The position numbers were made by a program, and so were the translations under genes. DNA of 64,000 nucleotides from contig JAKTNV010000003.1 in assembly GCA_022747635.1 (NCBI GenBank), forward strand, positions 27,171,830 through 27,235,829, in the 5' to 3' direction. Positions 60,201 to 64,000 of this stretch are shown here, in pieces. The notes beneath the pieces were generated by a model that was not told the origin of the DNA, searched no databases, and was given only the letters and a program-made list of their open reading frames with translations. Each line of letters opens with the position of its first letter. Positions within the stretch are counted from its first letter, which is position 1. The stretch comes from Hetaerina americana. Taxonomy: Eukaryota; Arthropoda; Insecta; Odonata; Calopterygidae.

Positions 60201-62252
60201 GGGTTTCCATGTTGGCCAATGTTTTGAAGCTCCATTTAAGCTTTGTCCTCAGGGCAGATGAGTGCATTCCCAGCACTGCATTTTGGCCATCTTACATATA
60301 TATGGCCAAGGGTCAGGTGACTCATGATTGGTTCACGGTGGAGGGAAAGATCTTAGAGCCTTCCAATTCTTAGAATCTCCATTGAAATTCTGATTCTCCA
60401 TCCTTATCTTGTGAAGAAGCTATTGAAATACGGGCAGAGTTGGAATTACATTAGAGATTGCGGCTATTTCCTCAGCAATGCGTGGTGGAAACCAGTGCTG
60501 CTGAATGTTGAAGAAGGAAGGAAAATACCACAGTGCCATGGCAACCAATCAGGAGGCTCCAACATCTTTCCCTTCACCACGGACCAATCACAAGTCACCT
60601 GATCCATAGCCGTATATATACAAGTCATAATGCAGAGCTGGCACTCATTTGCCTTGAGGACGATGCTTGAGTGGAGCTTCAAAACATCAGCCAACATGGA
60701 ACCCCTGACCCGGTGGAAGATGTGAGAAAACTTCAGTCATGTAATAGTTACTTATAAAATGGAGATAACATAGGCAACAAACTTACTCTTCAATGTGAAT
60801 ATGGATATAATAATATTTCTAGCAAGCCATAACATGCATTAAAAGCATTATTGCTTCATAAAAAATAATATTTAAAAATAATATAAATAATATTTATATT
60901 TAAATCACTACACTGAAATTTTAATATACCTTATCATTTTATTGATAGAATTGAGCTCTAATGGCTAGTAGTAATGAATAAATGAAAAATTCCAATAGCC
61001 ATAAACAGTTTACCTTTAAAAACAAAACACAAATGAGATTATTTGGCTAACACCACAAGTCAAAGGGTAAATGGTAAATAAGGAGTAAGAGGATTCACAA
61101 TGTATTCATCTTTCTTATCCCCTTCCTTATTTACCATTTACCCTTGGACTTGGGGTGTTAGCCAAATAATCTCATTTGTATTTTGTTTTGAAAGGTAAAC
61201 TGTTTACGGCTACTAGAGTTTTTCATGTTGAATAAACCTTATCATTTTCCTACATTATTCTATTCACCAAGTTGGTTGTTAATGGTAATCAAAGCCTTAA
61301 GGGGATAGAAAACTAAGGTGAGGGAAAATACTACAGAGATAATTAAATTCAACAAAGATTAAGATTAGATCAGTGAAAAGATATTGTAATGCCAAATTAC
61401 CATAAAAATTGAATTGAAGTGTACTTTGCACTTGCTTATACATAATGACTTTTATATTTAGTGTGCCATGAGAAATATTTGGCACACAATTACTACTAAA
61501 AAAATAAATGTACAGATAAAATGGTATTAGTAAAATGATTTCAGATGTTGCCGACTCATCATCAATGAAAAATTAATCTTCCCAAAATTTTTCCAAATAA
61601 AGTGATAGAAAATTTAGAATGCAAAAGGCTGATAAAATTATATTGGTAATTAAGGAAAATTAACTCAAAAATAAGATAAAACTAGCTAAAAAAACAAATG
61701 CCAAGAATTAAAACTAAAATATGTTTCATCTAAGTTTTTAAAAACAAACAAGGTGATAGTTTTTCCAACTTGAAATGTGATGAAATTATCAGGATAATTT
61801 TCTGGAATCTTATAAACCTCAGCTTCATCTTGGGGGATGAATGAGGACGAGGTGAGTTTCTGAATGCATCACCAACTCTCTGGGAGATGATAATGGCCCC
61901 AGGGGGCCCAGCAAAAGGTCGAATAACTGGACTGCCCCCTGCTGAGATGGGAGCACGGACAGCACCACCCGCTATTGCAGAAGGGGGAGGGGTCGCCAAT
62001 CCATATGCTGATATAACCCCTACACCAGGTTGGTAAGACCTTATACCACCAAGAGGAGGGGTGGCAAAAGGACCAGGAGTGCTGATAGGATGCTTTTCCA
62101 CTTGAAGAGCACTCATCACAACTGTTTCCCGGTTATGATACCTGTCAGAGAGGGTGGATGAAGAATATGAACTTGAAAGCACTGCATGCATAGAGGTCTT
62201 ATGAAGCAGCTCATTCTGGAAAATATCACCACTCTGGAGTAAATCTGTGACC
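36224..62252 (-). CDS. Protein with two CUE/UBA-like domains and a GPN-repeat C-terminus (5' partial)
   Basis: Six exons on the minus strand have matching phases: 62252-61818, 46202-45970, 43699-43531, 40525-40364, 40290-40177 and 36416-36224 (TAA). About 434 residues are visible. Residues 1-145 are low-complexity (Ser, then Gly/Pro/Ala: ATPPLGGIRSYQPG). A CUE-like fold follows: LKSVFPTVEETFLLDILCNA, then DNNVQKATEKLLVMGFEK. After a basic, proline-rich linker (TPPPRL, TPPPRM) comes a second: LQEKYKDIPERVVTIALD, then DEERAGHILNMMV. The tail repeats GPN/KGP units (TGPNPDLHKGPNDE, WNGPNSN, AKGPNQDMFKGP). Tandem CUE/UBA folds suggest ubiquitin binding. I do not recognise the protein. Linking the first exon rests on the 61817 GT donor, matching phase (AG|A) and the continuous MKLRYLKSVFP that results. 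That intron is 15.6 kb. Confidence 0.72.
37300..37525 (-). mobile_element. SINE family 1 copy
   Basis: Homologous and parallel to 59700-59968 (CAATGGCATGTGAAATTCAC, then a GGTA-GG-GCCAGTTCCTTTCCC block, then AAAATCACAAAGCTTGGGT). It lies in the last intron of the CUE-domain gene. The tRNA-like head is not clear in this copy. Confidence 0.6.
37990..38195 (-). mobile_element. LINE 3' fragment
   Basis: The reverse complement matches the 3' segment of the LINE copies near 10280-10430: AGCATTTTGATTGG, then AGAC-G-TAGACAAATGAGGAAGGG, then GAAGAGAGGAAGG. It is truncated and next to a mariner. Confidence 0.6.
38228..39535 (+). mobile_element. Dead mariner with about 25-bp inverted repeats
   Basis: The left repeat (38230-38256) GGTACTCAAAAATAACCAGA and the right repeat (about 39508-39533), whose complement reads GGTACCCAAAAATAACCAGA for one mismatch, are clear; the outermost bases are less so. 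The transposase is spread over frames: VTVKFCFLLGKNATETYLK (38430), MLEDRRQTIEEISKLSGI (38654), NFKTAT-like and VTATFAPQVLTEQQKENRIE (38780), then HHENAPPHAAISVRQFLAK (39170) and IPYSPDLTSCNLLMFP. The second catalytic Asp is Glu (HHEN) and the third is Asn (SCNL), and the ITGDE motif is unrecognisable. It is in the last intron of the CUE-domain gene. Confidence 0.8.
39926..40048 (-). mobile_element. Mini-PLE foldback (PLE-D), about 123 bp
   Basis: The flanks ACAATTATTCTA (39914-39925) and ACAATTAGTCTA (40049-40060) form a 12-bp duplication with one mismatch. Inside are two inverted arms (TGAAATGAAATGAAATAATT and its complement; CACACA repeats at the centre). On the right only is an extension that reads on the minus strand CAGGCGTAACTTTATGGAAT. 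The same leader and GTGTGTGGAATTA tail occur in PLE-C at 13730, so the two belong to one family. Confidence 0.65.
42190..42620 (-). mobile_element. Mariner transposase fragment
   Basis: On the minus strand, with frameshifts: a LPEGETINQHCYL-like segment, VLAQLCEKIRTKN, LWVLHEDIALAHTELS (the HHDNA-AH equivalent), FLAKYGTSVLDHPPYLPDMA, then PCYFYMFPYVKSALKGEKYQ. The third catalytic Asp is replaced by Tyr (PCYF). The N-terminal half and both ends are not found. It is in an intron of the CUE-domain gene. Confidence 0.65.
44027..44058 (-). ncRNA. Hammerhead-like motif, PLE-B arm 1
   Basis: On the minus strand: CTGATAA, a GATG/CATC stem-loop, AAAAC, and a TCGGTC end. The core G8 position is changed to A and G12 to A. 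Stem I is weak. It is recognisable as hammerhead-derived only by comparison with the other copies. Confidence 0.4.
44080..44111 (+). ncRNA. Hammerhead-like motif, PLE-B arm 2
   Basis: CTGAAGA (position 7 is permissive in hammerheads), a GATG/CATC stem-loop, AAAAC, and a GGTC cleavage-type end. UUAC before the core can pair with GUAA after it as stem I. G12 of the GAAA box is A. Confidence 0.45.
44995..45055 (-). mobile_element. Possible SINE head (tRNA-like)
   Basis: The reverse complement reads as the 3' half of a tRNA-like unit with box B-like GGGTTCAAAGCCC. Box A is not convincing. It may be a truncated SINE. Confidence 0.25.
47230..48040 (-). repeat. Left inverted arm of PLE-A (811 bp)
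   Basis: Reverse complement of 48486-49296, with equal length and no visible difference. Its minus-strand reading frame repeats the endonuclease domain for about 225 residues. The conceptual translation is identical to that of the right arm from NIATNNGFNPK to the end (APTLS). Confidence 0.9.
47287..47317 (-). ncRNA. Hammerhead-ribozyme-like motif, left arm of PLE-A
   Basis: Inverted copy of the motif at 49209-49239, with the same sequence. See that entry for pairing. Confidence 0.6.
48047..49168 (+). pseudogene. PLE reverse transcriptase (C-terminal half) plus GIY-YIG endonuclease, 5' truncated
   Basis: The 373-residue open frame begins MGSPLSPFLAEVFLN, the RT motif with Gly-Ser-Pro-Leu-Ser-Pro. 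Then GYWFRYVDDILCLW holds the catalytic Tyr-Val-Asp-Asp box. The RT thumb follows (FLDLTITI and YRKPTYTDHI are typical of PLEs), and a linker. The endonuclease is SGIYKLKCEDCNSVYVSQTG and RNIKLRVKEHARCHK, with GIY and YVS for YIG and the conserved Arg. The RT fingers and the first catalytic Asp (motif A) are absent, because the frame is cut at the spacer/left-arm junction. The protein therefore cannot be a working RT, although the remaining frame is intact. PLEs prime by endonuclease nicking and lack an integrase or RNase H. Confidence 0.9.
49205..49243 (+). ncRNA. Hammerhead-ribozyme-like motif, right arm of PLE-A
   Basis: Core CTGATGA (49209-49215), GAAA (49230-49233) and cleavage-type GTC (49237-49239) are all present. 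GUAC (49205-49208) pairs with GUGC (49240-49243) as stem I. GCCG/CGGU around the loop CAAGU can form stem II after one unpaired U. Stem III is minimal (AC-GC-GU). Minimal-stem-III hammerheads in the terminal repeats of Penelope-like elements are known. The unpaired U next to stem II is a deviation that could reduce activity. Confidence 0.6.
49309..51087. other. Intronic, nothing recognised
   Basis: AT-rich DNA within the 15.6-kb intron of the CUE-domain gene. No coding or repeat signal that I can support. Confidence 0.35.
51090..52368 (-). mobile_element. Dead mariner (minus strand)
   Basis: TA lies at 51088-51089 and 52369-52370. The ends CGAGGTCTGTCCAAAAAGTA and (complement of the right end) TGAGGTCTGCTCAAAAGGTA match. 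Transposase pieces on the minus strand run in order from 52190 to 51339: [77 protein letters not shown] and YSPDLAPSDFFLFPKLKRPM. The segment with the second catalytic Asp (HHDNAP) is lost in frameshifted sequence near 51440, and several stops interrupt the frame. Confidence 0.85.
52535..52700. mobile_element. Degraded inverted pair of SINE family 2
   Basis: The left part (AATGTCAAAGTGTAAAAATC, then GACTGGGATTCC) and the right part (GATTTTTACACTTAGAAATC, then TTGCATTTTTATGCACAT) are inverted relative to each other. They match the two halves of 20655-20970. The tRNA-like heads are mostly gone. Confidence 0.5.
53640..55560 (-). mobile_element. Two joined degenerate LINE copies (minus strand)
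   Basis: Segment 54270-55560 reads on the minus strand through a pre-RT region (NIPAELLPS-like, 55230), SSLMERSVEYQNIFNCFVDL (54960), EKAFDRVNALELINVLKKK, then a broken RT and thumb. Segment 53640-54270 is a second LINE C-terminus: SVLDQDGQISRDIRRRAFMT, then [20 protein letters not shown] (53930-54060) and a 3' end with the LINE tail. The junction is near 54270. A 12-base repeat (ACTTCCGAGATA) flanks a small duplication around 54345-54395. All frames are broken. Confidence 0.7.
56980..57280 (-). mobile_element. Possible LINE C-terminal fragment
   Basis: The minus-strand translation has LLKGVIERKNCRGKLKLNYM, which resembles the 'LLK-VIEGR-EGKR-RGRPRL' segment at the C-terminus of arthropod LINE ORF2 proteins. 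The rest is unlike it. Short and degraded. Confidence 0.45.
57481..59699. other. Intronic, nothing recognised
   Basis: AT-rich sequence without identifiable exon or element, inside the long intron of the CUE-domain gene. Confidence 0.35.
59700..59968 (-). mobile_element. SINE family 1, most complete copy
   Basis: On the minus strand the head (59968 down to about 59905) reads as a tRNA-like unit, with a box A region near CCTGGGATAGAGCATTGG and box B GGGTTCAATTCCTGG. The body then matches 37300-37525, and the end is CGAGTTAATTGCTATGGTTA. Confidence 0.65.
60185..60720. mobile_element. PLE-like foldback (PLE-G)
   Basis: The left segment (60185-60375) and the right segment (60555-60715) are inverted homologues: GAGCTTCAAAACAT, then GCCAACATGGAA, also a CTTTCCCT-CACC-TGGACCAATCA block and TATATATA. 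They differ at many positions, so this is an older insertion. A minus-strand open frame (60047-60235) partly overlaps the left arm and may be the rest of the left extension. No flanking duplication was found. The arms carry hammerhead-like cores. Confidence 0.5.
60219..60252 (-). ncRNA. Hammerhead-like motif, PLE-G left arm
   Basis: CTGAGGA fits the CUGANGA core. A stem AAGCU/AGCUU encloses UAAAUGG. It is followed by CAAAAC where GAAA is expected. The right-arm counterpart (60654-60688) begins TTGAGGA, with the core C lost. Both are probably inactive. Confidence 0.4.
60941..61235 (+). mobile_element. PLE-like foldback (PLE-F)
   Basis: The exact 13-bp duplication ACCTTATCATTTT lies at 60928-60940 and 61236-61248. 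It encloses a left-only leader (60941 to about 60975), a left arm (about 60976-61090) and its inverted complement (about 61118-61235). Both arms carry AAATGAGATTATTTGGCTAA and AAACAGTTTACCTTT or their complements. It is non-coding. The leader is not obviously related to the CAGGC..TGGAAGT leader of the others. Confidence 0.6.
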
Positions 62253-63796
62253 CTTAAAATGAGGGTTTAAAGGTCAAAAGGTAATTAATATTTCAGATTT
62301 TACAAGCCCTAATATTAATTAAAATTCACATTTTTTGAAGAGTTTATTATGAATTAAAATACAGCATCTCCTAAAACTCAAGAATTTAAAATACTACATT
62401 TTATTTCTTTTTGTTAATGCATACAAACACACTTTCCCTAAAGAAATGTTAGTGAATTAGAGATTATATTTTGATGCCATATACTAATGCATGTAAATGG
62501 AATTTGCTTCCTCCAATGAAGTATACCACATGCAAAATTACTGCTATACCATGAGATAATATTGTTAGGTATCTTGAAATGGTGGAGGTAGACAAAAAAT
62601 TAATTTTACCCAAAACTTATACTATTCAACAAATGACAGCCAAGATGTTAACCTAATTCAGTGTAAAATGGTTTCACAAACATTTTTGCACTTCTATGAT
62701 ATCACATTAATTGGTAAATATCAATCTTAACTGTTATAAATGTGTAACACATTACTAAAAGTAAGGTTACAAACTTAAGTGAATTGAATTGTGATTGATT
62801 CTTGCCACACTCCTCAAGTGTGGGACTTGCAAAGGAACATTAGAGCAAAACTTAAACTAATTGTTAACACAAGGAAAAGCAAATTAGAGTGATTAATGGG
62901 CAAATGTAGCCGTATCTAGCAAACTTTCAAAGGAAACTCAATTCCTAGTTATACTTATTCATGAAAATATTTAGGAGATATTGTAGATTTTATTTTACCT
63001 GGCTCCTCCCTTTTCCTGTTTTCTGCTTCAATTTTGGGTAATGACTTACCCTATTATGAATATTTAACATTTCAGCTCTGTCCATTATTATTATTAACTA
63101 ATGATGATTTTTACCCAATATGCATCTTCAATGTGGAGTTGAACTATACTTTCCCAAAGGTTACCAACATATCCCATCCTAAGAGAAAACATTATTTTTG
63201 GGTTAACTAAAGATTTTTATGAATGAGACTTAAACCTCTAACATTTAATCATAGCTGCTGCAACCAGGCCTTAGGAAAAGTCTTGTCAACTGGCAGATTT
63301 TGTGTTAAAAAGTAGAAATGGAAAAAGATTCACATTGCATTCTGCTGATAAGCATCATATAAACAGCAAAAGGTTATATACACAAAATCACAGTCTGGTT
63401 GTCTTTGATGATTTCTTAAGCACATACATACAATAAGATAAATATTAAAACAAATTAATTTTACTAGATATCTTTGCTCAACACCAAATCAAGCACACTG
63501 ATAAACACAGTCGAAACAGTTAGCTGGTGACCCGCCAACACAGGCATACAGCTCTTGGGAAAAACCATATGGATGGGGTTAGGGCATAGAGGCACCACAA
63601 ACAATAATTGCTGACACTGAATAATGTCACAGTCTGTTTATGAAGGAGAATAAATAAGGAGTTAAGGTAAGGGAGCCATAGGAGAAACCAAGGAAGAAAC
63701 ACACTTCCAATAAGCTAGATTCAATAGACACCAAACATGAGCATAACACAGAGTGTAAAAATATGCAATAGTATTCTATGCATAATAATAGATTCT
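62253..63796. other. Intron of the CUE-domain gene, nothing recognised
   Basis: It lies between the acceptor at 62252 and a second PLE. No further upstream exon of the gene could be supported here. Confidence 0.35.
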
Positions 63797-64000
63797 ATGA
63801 CTGGACGTGCTATAGAAACACGTATAAAAGAACACCGAACATCAGTAAAAAACAAACAATGGAAAACATCAGCCATTGCGGAGCACATCATGTCGGAGCC
63901 AGGACATAAAATAGACTTCGACAACACGAAAGTCCTAGCGAAGAAACAACATCTCTACTTCCCTAGGCTAATTCGTGAGTCTATTGAAATAGCGAAACGG
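63797..64000 (+). mobile_element. Second Penelope-like element, GIY-YIG endonuclease part, cut by window edge
   Basis: An open frame without stop runs to the last base (68 codons). It reads MTGRAIETRIKEHRTSVKNK, then SAIAEHIMSEPGHKIDFDNT, then KVLAKK and FPRLIRESIEIAKR. In PLE endonucleases the conserved 'TGR-I-TRI-EH' follows the GIY-YIG pair, and 'H-I-F--TKVLA......RLIRE-IEI' follows further on. The preceding GIY and YIG segments are not visible in frame, so this copy is probably 5' truncated or rearranged. It is a different PLE lineage from 47181-49296. Confidence 0.75.

Noticed and set aside
61738..61817. Frame of the low-complexity exon continuing to a stop at 61730, or a long alternative frame (EAEVYKIPENYPDNF)
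   Set aside because: A GT donor at 61817 in phase with the CUE exon gives a better protein. The alternative frame has no acceptor that I could justify, but I cannot exclude an alternative terminal exon.
1..64000. CRISPR arrays, operons, bacterial promoters or riboswitches
   Set aside because: The spliced genes, poly(A) signals and eukaryotic transposons show a nuclear genome. No regularly spaced direct repeats were seen.

Overview
This is an AT-rich eukaryotic window with spliced genes, long introns and dense, mostly decayed transposons. The organism is probably an arthropod, most likely an insect. The reasons are a ZAD-like plus C2H2 zinc-finger gene, several unrelated mariner lineages, Penelope-like retroelements and non-LTR retrotransposons. 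I cannot name a species.

Four host genes can be supported from splice-phase-consistent exons. (1) The 3' part of KLHDC4 (kelch domain-containing 4) is on the + strand, exons at 1176-1312, 3781-4045 and 5261-5427. (2) A complete-looking four-exon gene on the - strand (23024 down to 15423) encodes about 1150 aa with a Ser-rich N-terminus, a ZAD-like Cys domain and 11 zinc fingers. (3) A complete four-exon TRMT112 gene on the + strand (23539-29787, 124 aa) uses a GC-AG intron. It is divergent from gene 2 across a 514-bp shared upstream region. (4) The last six exons of a gene on the - strand (62252 down to 36224) encode two CUE/UBA-like ubiquitin-binding folds and a C-terminal tail with repeated Gly-Pro-Asn units. 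I do not recognise this protein. Its start lies beyond the window.

Introns and intergenic DNA hold the mobile elements. Mariner/Tc1-type elements are at 6940-7430 (relic), 25741-27068, 27729-28621, 38228-39535, 42190-42620 (fragment) and 51090-52368. The second and third of these are both nested inside one non-LTR retrotransposon in TRMT112 intron 2. LINE copies or fragments lie at 2560-3010, 7540-8395, 8545-8670, 9150-10560, 18905-20085, 24860-28840, 37990-38195, 53640-55560 and 56980-57280. Two tRNA-headed SINE families are scattered through the window.

The most interesting component is a set of Penelope-like elements (PLEs). One (47181-49296) carries a partial reverse transcriptase and GIY-YIG endonuclease between exactly equal 811-bp inverted arms, flanked by a 12-bp target duplication. 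Both arms carry hammerhead-ribozyme-like motifs. Six smaller palindromic insertions (13730-14127, 29220-29374, 39926-40048, 43976-44205, 60185-60720, 60941-61235) are mostly built the same way: a short one-sided leader, an inverted copy of the 3' end and a 10-13 bp target duplication. Several share a leader motif of the form CAGGC(G/T)...TGGAAgT. A further PLE endonuclease runs off the right edge. I read these as a large class of 'mini-PLE' foldbacks mobilised by full PLEs.
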